Positions 9,447-18,549 are shown, counted from the first letter of the stretch. The stretch is 64,000 nucleotides of DNA from Vibrio penaeicida (GCF_030689305.1 NZ_JAUYVM010000004.1:1-64000), one strand, 5' to 3'. Program-made: numbers and translations. The notes: generated from the letters alone by a model not told the origin.

Positions 9447-10511
9447 ATGAACGGAAAGCTACTAACAATGGCGCTTTTGGCTTTTTCTGGAAGCGCATCG
9501 GCTAACAATGCAGTCAACCCTGCAATCGTCAACGGGAGTGTGGCGAGCAGTGCGAATTACCCTTCAATTGCTACACTTTTCATCGATACGCTTGAATACG
9601 ATGGGCGTTATTCCACTGGCAATTATTGTGGTGCCAGCATTCTTGATGCTAATCATGTACTAACTGCTGCCCATTGTGTTTATAACAATACGCTGGCGAG
9701 CCTGCTAACAACGGTTGTCCCTCAATTAAATAATGAAGAAGATTTCCCTTCGAAAGTTCAACCTTATGGCGCGAAGCAGCGAGTTCGAGTCAGCGCGATT
9801 TATTACCCTGACAACTACTCAAATGCAAATCTAGATTTACTGCCTAACGATATAGCCGTGCTCAAGTTGGAAACGCCTCTTACGTTTTCTTCAAGTGTTT
9901 TCCCATCTATACCATTAACAATGACGGATTCTATTGAGTCGACATACCGCGCGACTTCGTCTGCTGTTTTTACGGCGGTTGGCCATGGGAACACGCAAAG
10001 CAACAATGATGATAGAAAACAGAAATACGGATACTTACCACTGCTTAAAACCAGTTTGGAAGTTGCGACCCCAGCAGAGTGCAGTTCAACATTCGTCAAC
10101 GGAAATAAGCTAACCGATAGCCACTTATGTTTCAAAGACACTAATACTACGTCTGGGTTATTGAACAGTGCATGCCAAGGTGACTCTGGAGGCCCTGCTT
10201 ATTGGACTGACCCTAACTCACAAATACAATATCAAGTCGGCATAGCTAGCTTTGTCACCAGTACATGTGGAAGTTCAGATCAAACTAAAGTGACCTCTGT
10301 TTATACAGAAGTGAAAGACTATCAATCTTGGATTGCTAGTGTGATCGCTGGTAATGAAACACCTAAAGCCATTTCTAATGATGTACTCAGAAAAGAATGG
10401 TTGCAAAAATACAGCTTAAGTACAAATACAAGCAGTAGTAGCGGCGGGTCTATTGGGTGGTTAGCGATGGCGCTTCTCATGTTTGCCAGTATCGCTCGAA
10501 AACGTAAGTAA
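9447..10511 (+). CDS. Secreted S1-family serine protease with GlyGly-CTERM (Ves-like), copy 2
   Basis: A 354-residue paralogue of the preceding gene. Signal peptide about 1-19 (to ASA), mature start near IVNG at 27. Catalytic His76, Asp135 and Ser247 are present. The specificity position six before the serine is Ser241, again not Asp. The C-terminus SSSGGSIGWLAMALLMF then RKRK is a textbook GlyGly-CTERM sorting signal. The gap to copy 1 is 168 bases with no clear terminator. Shine-Dalgarno is weak. The substrate is unknown; a secreted or surface-held protease is inferred from the Vibrio cholerae VesA/B/C family. Confidence 0.88.
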   Translation: MNGKLLTMALLAFSGSASANNAVNPAIVNGSVASSANYPSIATLFIDTLEYDGRYSTGNYCGASILDANHVLTAAHCVYNNTLASLLTTVVPQLNNEEDFPSKVQPYGAKQRVRVSAIYYPDNYSNANLDLLPNDIAVLKLETPLTFSSSVFPSIPLTMTDSIESTYRATSSAVFTAVGHGNTQSNNDDRKQKYGYLPLLKTSLEVATPAECSSTFVNGNKLTDSHLCFKDTNTTSGLLNSACQGDSGGPAYWTDPNSQIQYQVGIASFVTSTCGSSDQTKVTSVYTEVKDYQSWIASVIAGNETPKAISNDVLRKEWLQKYSLSTNTSSSSGGSIGWLAMALLMFASIARKRK

Positions 10512-10530
10512 TCTACAACACTTAAACAAG

Positions 10531-10565
10531 AGAGGGTCTCATTCCATATGAGGCTCTTTTTTTTT
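10531..10565 (+). terminator. Intrinsic terminator after protease copy 2
   Basis: An imperfect stem (AGAGGGTCTCAT with ATGAGGCTCT) followed by nine T, 20 bases after the stop. It separates copies 1-2 from copy 3. Confidence 0.8.
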
Positions 10566-10752
10566 AATTTTTTTCGCAACCAGATAACTTACTGATATTG
10601 ATAAAGTAAATAAAATGTTAATGATGTATTTTTTATAAATTGGCTCAATGTCGAGGTGTAATGTTCAATTAATTTATGCCGTGTGATCTAAATCTCTCCT
10701 ACTCTTTTTATAGAGCTTAAATATCTTTGGGATGTTTATTGGGGAGAGTTCT

Positions 10753-11787
10753 ATGCGCAATGTGTTGCTATTAATGCTTGTTTTTTCAGCTCAGTATGCA
10801 GTCAGTGCTGAACAAGTTTCACCAGCAATTGTTAACGGAAATAACGCTTACATTTCATCTTATCCTTACATGGCAAGCCTTTATTACGATAGACGTGAAG
10901 ATTACGGTTACTACGGTAATTATTGTGGAGCAACCATTCTAGACGCGAAACACGTAATGACAGCGGCACATTGTATCCAAGACAACTATTACAATAAATA
11001 TACCACCGTCGTATTGCAGTTAGAGCGCGAAGGGGACTTTAACAGCGCTCAGAAAATACCAGCGAAATCCTTTTATTATCGAGACGACTACCGAGACGGA
11101 TCCTATTACCTATGGGAGAACGACATCGCGATCATAGAACTTGAATACGTGATGGAAGGTGTCCGTTCTTCTCAATTTGTACCACTGCCTGTTAGTGGTG
11201 ATGACGCAAACTATCGTGCTAACGGTGCAAAGTTTCAAGCGGTAGGGCATGGGAACACCAAGTCTAACTACGACAGTTCTGATCATCTATTGCAAGTGGC
11301 GTTGGATTACGTTGACCAAGTGACTTGTACCGCTTTTGCATCGGTGAAAGGAGGGCACATCTGTACAAAGGGAGATTACAACGCAACATCTGGTCTTCAT
11401 GGCGCTATTTGTCAGGGTGACTCTGGCGGACCGCTACTCTGGTTTGATGGCTCTAAATACCGACAAATTGGCATTGCGAGCTTTGGACCTAGCATTTGTG
11501 GCAACCCTTCAGTCTCTGTTCATGGGGTGTTTACTGAGGTATTAGATTACGTTCCTTGGATAAATAGCGTATTGGCTGGGAACGAAACACCGAAATACTC
11601 AGTTGACGGCTCAACCACAGGAGGCGTTGCCCCTAAATCAGAGCCAGAAGCTGAAGCCACAAGCGATACTAGCTCTGAAGCGGGCGGGGTTAGCCTATTA
11701 GCAATGATATTGTTATTAATTGCTGCCTGCTGGAGGCAGCATTACAAAGTAGGCAAAAGGTTTTTGTCAGGTAAGCATTCAGGGTAA
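10753..11787 (+). CDS. Secreted S1-family serine protease with GlyGly-CTERM (Ves-like), copy 3
   Basis: The third tandem paralogue. I start at 10753 (MRNVLLLMLV, 344 residues) because GGGGAGAG lies just upstream; the earlier ATG at 10732 would block the signal peptide. Signal peptide about 1-19, mature start near IVNG. Triad His73, Asp124, Ser224. The specificity position is Gly218, so it differs from copies 1 and 2 (Ser). The C-terminal GlyGly-CTERM helix (EAGGVSLLAMILLL, then CWRQHYK) carries 13 extra residues whose codons overlap the end of the convergent padC gene by 46 bp. These extra residues are absent in copies 1 and 2. It has its own promoter region after the upstream terminator. Confidence 0.88.
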   Translation: MRNVLLLMLVFSAQYAVSAEQVSPAIVNGNNAYISSYPYMASLYYDRREDYGYYGNYCGATILDAKHVMTAAHCIQDNYYNKYTTVVLQLEREGDFNSAQKIPAKSFYYRDDYRDGSYYLWENDIAIIELEYVMEGVRSSQFVPLPVSGDDANYRANGAKFQAVGHGNTKSNYDSSDHLLQVALDYVDQVTCTAFASVKGGHICTKGDYNATSGLHGAICQGDSGGPLLWFDGSKYRQIGIASFGPSICGNPSVSVHGVFTEVLDYVPWINSVLAGNETPKYSVDGSTTGGVAPKSEPEAEATSDTSSEAGGVSLLAMILLLIAACWRQHYKVGKRFLSGKHSG

Positions 11788-12269
11788 TTACTTGGTAATT
11801 CATGTGGCGGGCAAGCAATGACTTGCTCGTTGTTTTCACCACATTCTCTTAAGTAAACGAGCGTTGCAAAGCTACTGATTAATTCAGTGGGGTAGATAGG
11901 GCCAGCATCGCGTAGCGCTTCCATTTCTTCAAGATGCTCGTTTTGGTAACAAGCAATTTTCTGGGGGTTTTCAACGATCCAACGTGGGAAATAAATGGTT
12001 CCATGGACGATGTAGTCTACGAGATTGAAAGACAACGAAACGTCTGTTCCTGTTGGTTCAACCCAAGAAATTCGAAATACGTCTTTTGCAATCTGAACCA
12101 TGACAACTTCTTGATCTTTTACCCAGCGCCCACCAACAATGCCACTGTGAACACGATAGTCTATAGTGTGGTTGTTCTTTACGTAGCACTCGTATCGCCA
12201 ACCTTGGTCGTAATCGTAGATAACGCTTTTCCCAACGATACCGCTAAGGTCTTCTTTGTTGAAACTCAT
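11742..12269 (-). CDS. padC: Phenolic acid decarboxylase
   Basis: Cofactor-free decarboxylase of p-coumaric, ferulic and caffeic acids to vinyl phenols. The fold signature is strong over the first 120 residues. The catalytic residues known from the Bacillus enzyme align as Tyr18, Tyr20, Arg48 and Glu71 (VIYDYDQGW, HSGIVGGRWV, WVEPTGTDVS). At 175 residues it has a few extra N- and C-terminal residues. AAGGA lies 8 bases before the ATG. The 3' end overlaps the convergent protease gene by 46 bp. No PadR regulator is adjacent. It suggests contact with plant or algal phenolics. Confidence 0.93.
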   Translation of the reverse strand: MSFNKEDLSGIVGKSVIYDYDQGWRYECYVKNNHTIDYRVHSGIVGGRWVKDQEVVMVQIAKDVFRISWVEPTGTDVSLSFNLVDYIVHGTIYFPRWIVENPQKIACYQNEHLEEMEALRDAGPIYPTELISSFATLVYLRECGENNEQVIACPPHELPSNYPECLPDKNLLPTL

Positions 12270-12587
12270 GGATTTTCCTTGTTGTTTTTGGGTCTAATTA
12301 CTTTGGAGTGGATGAGTCTTTAAACTGCTTTCTTTTCCTTGAACTGAGGTAGCTTATAAGACTCTGAATTTCGCATCATAGATTTTATAAAATGAAAAAG
12401 TAAATGAGATATGCATGGATTTATGATGTTCTGTCCGATTTCATTATCTTTGTTGTAGTGGTGGGATATTAGGGGGAAACGAGAGGTCGAATGGGCGAAA
12501 AACTGTGTGTGGAGCGAGAGAGCAACCCTTATCTTCGTTGAAGAGTAAGCTGAAGATGCAGAGCTGGGCTAAAAAAGCGTTGATGAT
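12270..12587. other. Intergenic region between padC and fruA
   Basis: 318 bases with the padC promoter side at the left. No convincing ORF or known operator. A plus-strand terminator hairpin stands at its right edge without a plus-strand gene before it, so an unannotated transcript is possible. Confidence 0.3.
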
Positions 12588-12622
12588 AGCCTCAAATACT
12601 TTCGCGGTATTTGAGGCTTTTT
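12588..12622 (+). terminator. Terminator hairpin downstream of fruA
   Basis: Stem AGCCTCAAATAC / GTATTTGAGGCT (12 bp) followed by TTTTT on the plus strand. On the minus strand an A run at 12571-12576 lies 11 bases beyond the stem, so it may also end fruBKA transcription, but less well. Confidence 0.7.
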
Positions 12623-12654
12623 ACTGAGGTTACGTAGGTATATTGAACTAAAGA

Positions 12655-14424
12655 CTACGCTGTGACGGCTTTAAGTTCTGCGTGTTTTTTTAATGCAACG
12701 TATCCGAATCCGGTTAATGCTGTTCCCGCAGCGATAGCGGCTAGATACATCAATACTGGGCTGATGGCGTTTGGAATGAGCAAGACAAAAAGCCCACCAT
12801 GCGGCGCAAGTAATTCGGCACCAAACAACATAGATAGCGCGCCAGTTAAAGCACCGCCAGCCATACAAGCAGGGATTACACGCATTGGGTCTTTCGCAGC
12901 AAACGGAATGGCACCCTCGGAAATAAAGCACAGTCCGAGCACAAAGGATGCTTTTCCAGCTTCTCTTTCACTTGCGTCGAACTTATCTTTAGCGAGGAAA
13001 GTCGCCAGCCCCATACCTAGTGCCGGAACCATACCTGCCGCCATGACTGCTGCCATTGGTGCGTAAGTTTCTGTTGCAAGCAAGCCTACACCAAACGTAT
13101 ATGCCGCTTTATTAACGGGACCGCCTAGGTCAAAGCACATCATTGCACCTAAGATTATGCCGAGTAAAACAGCATTGGTGGAACCCATGGTGTTAAGGAA
13201 TTCCGTTAACGCGTTCATAGCGCTGGAAACAGGGGTGCCGACAACGTAAATCATGATCAAGCCCGTAAATAAGCTTGCAACCAGCGGGATGATCAAAATG
13301 GGTTTTAATGCTTCCATCGATTGCGGCAGCGACACTTTGTCTGCCAACCATTTTGCAGAATAACCAGCGATGAAACCTGCGGCGATACCGCCTAAGAACC
13401 CTGCACCAGTCGAACTTGCGAGCATGCCCCCTATCAAGCCGGGTGCCAATCCAGGTCTGTCTGCAATGGAAAAGGCAATGAATCCAGCTAAGATTGGCAC
13501 CATTAATGCGAAAGCGGAGCCTCCTCCAATCGTCATTAGTGCTGCGGCGAGAGTTCCTTCTTCTTTAAACGCTTCAATGCCAAACACAAAGGAAAGGGCA
13601 ATGGCTAAACCGCCAGCTACCACTAACGGAAGCATATGCGATACACCTGTCATTAGATGTTTGTAAGCGCCTGTTTTTTCTTTTTTAAAGTTTGTTGAAG
13701 ATGCATTGCCAGAGTGGGTATAGATTGAAGCTTCTTTAAAGGCCAGCGCCACTTCCTGTTTGGTCTTTTTCAGTGCTAGCCCTGTGCTTGTGCGATACAG
13801 AAGCTTGCCGTTAAAGCGTTCCAGCGGTACTTCTATATCAGCAGCAATGATCACGAGATCCGCGTTTGCGATGTCTTCATCCGTCAATTGGTTTTTTACG
13901 CCGACTGAGCCACGAGTTTCTACTTTGATCTTATGCCCTAAACGCTTACCTTCTCCCTCCAACGCTTCTGCAGCCATAAATGTGTGGGCAACGCCAGTAG
14001 GGCAAGCAGTGATGGCAACAATGTTTTTAGCGCGTTCATCCAAATTTTGGGGGGTGTCGGTGTCAAGGGGGGCGCTATTTCTATTTGCATCGGGCTTTGA
14101 GGCACTTTCTTCGGTGAGTACTTCGGCTTTTTCAACGGCATTTTTAAGCCATGCTTGTGGATTCTCCATCACAGTATTGATGGGCTGCTGGTAAACTTTG
14201 AGCCCAATAAATCGTTGGTTGTCGAAGCCTTCGTGGCCAGCAATGACAATGACATCGGACCCGCTAAGGACGTCTTGAGACAGTAAATCTACTTGGCGAA
14301 TAGTTGAATGGCACTCTACGTTGGCGTTAAACCCCAACGTTTTTGCAGCATTTTTCAACAATCCGGAAGCAATAATGGTGTTAGCGACACCACTTGGGCA
14401 AGCAGTAACAATAGAGATGTTCAT
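12655..14424 (-). CDS. fruA: PTS fructose transporter subunit IIB'BC
   Basis: Imports fructose and phosphorylates it to fructose-1-phosphate. Domain order is IIB' (about 1-100, TACPSG with Cys9), IIB (about 133-230, TACPTG with phospho-Cys141), and IIC from about 255 with eight or more membrane segments. The linker at 103-130 is Ser/Asp/Asn-rich. At 589 residues it is the usual size. It is third in the fruB-fruK-fruA operon, 11 bases after fruK. Regulation is probably by the divergent FruR through the palindromes before fruB. Confidence 0.95.
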   Translation of the reverse strand: MNISIVTACPSGVANTIIASGLLKNAAKTLGFNANVECHSTIRQVDLLSQDVLSGSDVIVIAGHEGFDNQRFIGLKVYQQPINTVMENPQAWLKNAVEKAEVLTEESASKPDANRNSAPLDTDTPQNLDERAKNIVAITACPTGVAHTFMAAEALEGEGKRLGHKIKVETRGSVGVKNQLTDEDIANADLVIIAADIEVPLERFNGKLLYRTSTGLALKKTKQEVALAFKEASIYTHSGNASSTNFKKEKTGAYKHLMTGVSHMLPLVVAGGLAIALSFVFGIEAFKEEGTLAAALMTIGGGSAFALMVPILAGFIAFSIADRPGLAPGLIGGMLASSTGAGFLGGIAAGFIAGYSAKWLADKVSLPQSMEALKPILIIPLVASLFTGLIMIYVVGTPVSSAMNALTEFLNTMGSTNAVLLGIILGAMMCFDLGGPVNKAAYTFGVGLLATETYAPMAAVMAAGMVPALGMGLATFLAKDKFDASEREAGKASFVLGLCFISEGAIPFAAKDPMRVIPACMAGGALTGALSMLFGAELLAPHGGLFVLLIPNAISPVLMYLAAIAAGTALTGFGYVALKKHAELKAVTA

Positions 14425-14435
14425 AGTGTTAACCT

Positions 14436-15446
14436 TTAAAGTTTAGATATTCTTTTAATTGTTATGTTGTGTTGTAACGAAGTTACTGTGTTGAGATCGG
14501 GAACCCCAACACCTACCTGCGATACGGCTAAAGCCGATAAGGCAGTTGCGAATGACAGGGTTTGGTCATCATCCCATTGGTTAAGTTGTCCCCAGCACAT
14601 CCCGGCAACGAGAGTATCGCCCGCGCCAACGGTGCTAACGATGTCGACTTTGGGCGGAGTAGAGTGCAGCCAACAATCATCTCTTCGCCAAAGAACACCT
14701 TCAGCACCTAAAGAAATAACAAGGTTTTCTATAGACGCTGTGTTTTCTGTAGGTTGCGAGTCCTTAAGAGGTAAAGAGCTTTTGGCAGGCTGTGATTCTG
14801 CAATGAGATTATCGAGAGCAGCAGAAGCATTTATGCATGCTTCTACACTGGAAAGGGGTTGGTTAACTAAGTATCCCAATTCTTCTTCATTAGGCTTGAT
14901 GAGCCAAGGGCGGGATTGAATGCCATGCGCTAATGCTTCTCGGCTACTATCGAATACGACTTTTTTACCGAGCTTGGTGAGCATTTTTATCCAGTTTGCG
15001 CATTCAAGCGGAGTAATGCCACGTGGCAAGCTGCCAGCGAGTACAAACAAATCGTGGCTTTTCGCGAGTTCTAAAAGTGTATTTTCGAACCGATGCTTAT
15101 CTTCTTCTGTGACAGCAACGCCCGGGAAGTTGATGTCACTAACGGATTTGTCATGTTCGACCAACTTTACGTTTATGCGGGTTGCACCTTCTACTCTGAT
15201 AAATTGGTCGTTTACATCAATATGATCGAAAAGCTGACAAAACATCTCTTGGTTATCTTTGCCCAAGAAACCGGTCACTGTAACGTTTGCGCCAAGCTCT
15301 TTAAGCACTCGTGCGACATTCACTCCTTTGCCAGCGGCATGAAATGCGCTTTCATTGACCAAGCTGACACTGCCTTGATTGAGTGTATCCAACGTTCCAG
15401 TCAAATCGAGCGCTGGGTTTAGAGTGATGGTGACTATGTTTTTCAT
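14436..15446 (-). CDS. fruK: 1-phosphofructokinase
   Basis: A PfkB-family kinase turning fructose-1-phosphate into fructose-1,6-bisphosphate. The N-terminus MKNIVTITLNPALDLTG and the C-terminal anion-hole motif STVGAGDTLVAG are intact. It is 336 residues against about 310-320 in relatives. The excess is a hydrophilic Ser/Pro/Glu insertion at about 213-240, in a surface position between strands. It sits 4 bases after fruB and before fruA. Confidence 0.95.
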   Translation of the reverse strand: MKNIVTITLNPALDLTGTLDTLNQGSVSLVNESAFHAAGKGVNVARVLKELGANVTVTGFLGKDNQEMFCQLFDHIDVNDQFIRVEGATRINVKLVEHDKSVSDINFPGVAVTEEDKHRFENTLLELAKSHDLFVLAGSLPRGITPLECANWIKMLTKLGKKVVFDSSREALAHGIQSRPWLIKPNEEELGYLVNQPLSSVEACINASAALDNLIAESQPAKSSLPLKDSQPTENTASIENLVISLGAEGVLWRRDDCWLHSTPPKVDIVSTVGAGDTLVAGMCWGQLNQWDDDQTLSFATALSALAVSQVGVGVPDLNTVTSLQHNITIKRISKL

Positions 15447-15450
15447 CTAA

Positions 15451-16596
15451 TTATCCTTCACCTAAGCCAGACTCTATCGCAACACCAATGGCATCAAGCG
15501 CTTGCTGGGCGTCGATTCCCGAAGCCGTAAACTTCAATTCGTTACCTCGTTTTACGCCTAAGGCAATCACTTTCATTAGGCTTTTGGCGTTAGCGGGTTT
15601 TCCATCACTATTCAGGTTTTCAACTTTTATCGTTGATTCAAACTTCTTAGCTTCTGCAACCAACATGGCTCCTGGGCGTGCGTGCAATCCATGCTCATTT
15701 CTTATCTTGAAAACGGCTTCTAGTTCATTCGCGCTATCTACAGTTGGGGCGTTGTTATCGACTTCCTTAGAAGAAAGCATCCCAAGCACCTGTGAAGCTG
15801 AAGAGGATAAAAGGGTAGATTGCTCGCCTCGTTCAATGATGTTTTGTAGAGCGGTAAGGTAAGGAATATGAGATTCATCGATGGCAACGACAGCGATGAG
15901 TGCTTTTACCTCCTTACCTTGAAAGGTGAAAGAATCGGTTACTGATACAAACGAGAACCCCGTATTTAGTACACTCTTGCTAGAGCTTGCCATCCACAAA
16001 CCTTGCCCTAAATGAGTCGGTTCGGATGAGAGGAGATCACTAATGGTGTTGTGACTGCACTTTTCTTGATTCTTTAAGATTCCAGCGGCAACCGCAGTAA
16101 GTTGTACCATATCCGTTGCGGGAAAATCGATAAGAATGGATGTCTCTTCCAATACAGGTTTAGCTGAGCTTTTTCCATTCAAAATATCGAGGATTTCGAT
16201 CGCTTTTGTCGCGACTTTCAACTTGTCTTGAACATCATCTTCTGAGAGCACATTGGTCAGTTGCTTTAGGATACTTAAATGTTCGTCAGACTGAGCAGCA
16301 ATACCAATGGCAAGGTAAACGCTGTTGCCATTGCCCCAATCGACTCCTTGAGGAAAGTGATGGATGCTAACACCCGTTTTCTTAACTAACTTGCGGGTAT
16401 CGGTTGTTCCATGAGGGATGGCAATGCCGTTCCCAAGGTAGGTAGAAGACTGAGATTCGCGCTCTAACATCCCTTTAACGTAGTTTGATTCCACTAATTC
16501 TTTTGCGTTCAAAGTGGTCGCAACTAATTGAATGGCTTGCGGTTTAGAACCAGCTTGGCAACCTAGAGTAATGTCGCTTTCTTTCAATGTCAGCAT
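15451..16596 (-). CDS. fruB: PTS fructose IIA-HPr fusion (FPr)
   Basis: A phosphotransfer protein feeding FruA. The N-terminal IIA domain has phospho-His62 (GIAIPHG). A middle linking domain follows, then a C-terminal HPr-like domain with His305 (HGLHARPGA). I start at 16596 (MLTLKESDITLG, 381 residues) because GAGG lies 5 bases before that ATG; the reading frame is open 42 bases further upstream without a ribosome site. It is first in the fru operon. One Cra/FruR-type palindrome lies about 60 bases upstream. Confidence 0.94.
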   Translation of the reverse strand: MLTLKESDITLGCQAGSKPQAIQLVATTLNAKELVESNYVKGMLERESQSSTYLGNGIAIPHGTTDTRKLVKKTGVSIHHFPQGVDWGNGNSVYLAIGIAAQSDEHLSILKQLTNVLSEDDVQDKLKVATKAIEILDILNGKSSAKPVLEETSILIDFPATDMVQLTAVAAGILKNQEKCSHNTISDLLSSEPTHLGQGLWMASSSKSVLNTGFSFVSVTDSFTFQGKEVKALIAVVAIDESHIPYLTALQNIIERGEQSTLLSSSASQVLGMLSSKEVDNNAPTVDSANELEAVFKIRNEHGLHARPGAMLVAEAKKFESTIKVENLNSDGKPANAKSLMKVIALGVKRGNELKFTASGIDAQQALDAIGVAIESGLGEG

Positions 16597-16658
16597 GGAG
16601 ACCTCGTAAAGTAGTTTCATGAATCGATGGCTGATCACGACTCACGATATTGTAATTT

Positions 16659-16676
16659 AGCTGAATCGGTTCAGCT
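16659..16676. promoter_or_regulatory. Cra/FruR-type operator 1
   Basis: AGCTGAATCGGTTCAGCT, an almost perfect palindrome matching the GCTGAAtCGaTTCAGC pattern, 63 bases before fruB. Likely represses fruBKA. Confidence 0.75.
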
Positions 16677-16784
16677 TTTTGGTCAAAAAAATTCAGCAAA
16701 CGCTGTACATTTGTATAACCGAACGTCTTTATGCGCATCAAATAGATGCTTAAAGGCGTGGGTATCGTTCACATTTTGTTGTTT

Positions 16785-16804
16785 TGCTGAATCCTTTCAG
16801 CTTT
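16785..16804. promoter_or_regulatory. Cra/FruR-type operator 2
   Basis: TGCTGAATCCTTTCAGCTTT, imperfect palindrome of the same pattern, midway between fruB and fruR. Confidence 0.6.
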
Positions 16805-16807
16805 TAT

Positions 16808-16824
16808 ACTGAAACGATTCAGCT
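16808..16824. promoter_or_regulatory. Cra/FruR-type operator 3
   Basis: ACTGAAACGATTCAGCT, 70 bases before fruR and about 23 bases (two helical turns) from operator 2. Probably autoregulation and cooperative binding. Confidence 0.65.
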
Positions 16825-16894
16825 TATAATTCAAACCTAAAATATCATCAGGATCCCGAATTATGATCCATCGCACACAACAGCAGGGTCCAAT

Positions 16895-17875
16895 ATGACA
16901 CTCGATGAAATAGCCAAACTGGCTGGCGTTTCGAAAACAACAGCAAGCTACGTGATAAACGGGAAAGCTCAAAAATACCGTATCAGCGAAAGAACTCAGA
17001 AAAAAGTAATGGCTGTGGTAGAAGAGCACCAGTTTCGTCCTGATCATGCGGCATCCGCATTACGAGCGGGCAGCAGCCGTTCTTTTGGGCTGGTGATTCC
17101 TGATCTTGAAAACACCAGTTACGCTAGGTTGGCGAAATTGCTAGAAGCGCAATCGAGAAATGCTGGCTTTCAGATTTTAATTGGGTGCTCTGATGATGAT
17201 CCAGAAACGGAAAAAAAAGTCGTTAATGCACTTATTAGCCGGAGAGTTGATGCACTTTTTGTTGCCAGTGCTATTGCAGATGGTTCCGATTTTTATCGTC
17301 AGATTCAGCAAAGCGGCACCCCTGTTATTGCTATTGACCGAGCATTAGACGATGAGCATTTTGCCTGTGTAATTAGTGAGGATTTTGAAGGTGCTAAGTC
17401 ACTGACAGAATCGATGATGAGTGGCTCTGTAAAATCGGTAGGGTTACTGGGCGCAATGCCAGAACTGAATGTTTCCAAAGAGCGTGAAATGGGTTTTTTG
17501 AAAGCTGTTGGTGGTCATAATTGCGAAGTATATAAAGCGTATGGCGACCACTTTAATCGGGAGAACGGGCACGCCCTTTTTTCAAATTGGATAAAAATGG
17601 GTACCGTTCCAGATGCCATCGTAGTGACTTCTTATACTCTGTTGGAAGGGATACTCGATGCTTTGTTAGACAAGCCTGAGCTGCTGAATACAATCAAGCT
17701 TGGTACTTTTGGTGATAACAGACTTCTTGATTTTCTACCTATAAAAGTGAATTCGCTGCCACAGCAATTTGAGTTAATCGCAGACAGTGCCATGGAGCTT
17801 GCATTAAATGCTTCGGCAAAGCGATATCAGTCTGGGTTAGAGTTTATTAATCGAAAATTGATTATTCGACAATAA
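16895..17875 (+). CDS. fruR: LacI-family fructose repressor FruR (Cra-like)
   Basis: A 326-residue LacI/GalR regulator. The N-terminal helix-turn-helix reads MTLDEIAKLAGVSKTTASYV with hinge residues to about 60. A periplasmic-binding-like effector domain follows. Length and the divergent position against fruBKA match Cra/FruR, whose inducer in enterobacteria is fructose-1-phosphate. Three matching palindromes lie in the shared promoter region. No anomalies in frame or length. Confidence 0.92.
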   Translation: MTLDEIAKLAGVSKTTASYVINGKAQKYRISERTQKKVMAVVEEHQFRPDHAASALRAGSSRSFGLVIPDLENTSYARLAKLLEAQSRNAGFQILIGCSDDDPETEKKVVNALISRRVDALFVASAIADGSDFYRQIQQSGTPVIAIDRALDDEHFACVISEDFEGAKSLTESMMSGSVKSVGLLGAMPELNVSKEREMGFLKAVGGHNCEVYKAYGDHFNRENGHALFSNWIKMGTVPDAIVVTSYTLLEGILDALLDKPELLNTIKLGTFGDNRLLDFLPIKVNSLPQQFELIADSAMELALNASAKRYQSGLEFINRKLIIRQ

Positions 17876-18072
17876 TATCGGTTTTGTTAAGCGTAAATTT
17901 CAAAATCTCTTAAATATATTTATTAGTGGAATATCACGTCACTTAACCCTTGGACGGAGAAATAAAAAACGTTGAACAGTATTACGATATTGTTGAAAGG
18001 AAAATAAATGCCAATGGAAATATATGTCACCCTGTGTAAATCGTTAATAATGATATTTAAGGGTACATATAA

Positions 18073-18549
18073 ATGAAAAAAATCTTATTGGCTTTTGCAT
18101 TGCTGCTTTCTTCGTCTTTCGCCAATGCAAGTTACTTGAAAGAATGTGGAACGGGTCATGCTCTTGCCGGCGGCGTCGCTGGTGGCTGGGTAGCAGTTAC
18201 TCTAAATATTTCATCCAGTACAAGTGATGCATCTTCTTCTTATCTGACGACCCCTTCACTTTGTGGTTTCTCTTTATGGGCGGCAGCAAAGTTTATTGAT
18301 TCAAATTACCCAATGCTAGAACAAGATACTGCAACGGGTAATGGTGAACACGTCGTTGCAATGTTAGACATTTTGGAATGTGACGATGTCGCTCGCCAAG
18401 AGATGTCAGCGTCTATTCGCAACGATTTCAAACAGCATGTAGAGAACGATTACTACTTGAACGCCTCTCACGAAGAAAAAGTAGCGAACTACTTTAATTC
18501 TCTAGTGGGTTCGTTAGATAAAACATCTGGTACTTGCCAGGCTGTTTAA
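18073..18549 (+). CDS. Small secreted protein, DUF3015-like (tentative)
   Basis: A 158-residue protein with a clear signal peptide (about 1-19, ending ANA). The mature part has a CGTGHALAGGVAGG segment, a Ser-rich SSSTSDASSS stretch and CGFSLWAA, which resemble DUF3015 proteins, and a helical C-terminal half. The assignment is from pattern memory and is weak. The gene is directly upstream of the DUF4105 gene, the usual neighbour of DUF3015. AAGGG precedes the start. A strong terminator follows. Function unknown; a periplasmic role is likely. Confidence 0.7.
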   Translation: MKKILLAFALLLSSSFANASYLKECGTGHALAGGVAGGWVAVTLNISSSTSDASSSYLTTPSLCGFSLWAAAKFIDSNYPMLEQDTATGNGEHVVAMLDILECDDVARQEMSASIRNDFKQHVENDYYLNASHEEKVANYFNSLVGSLDKTSGTCQAV

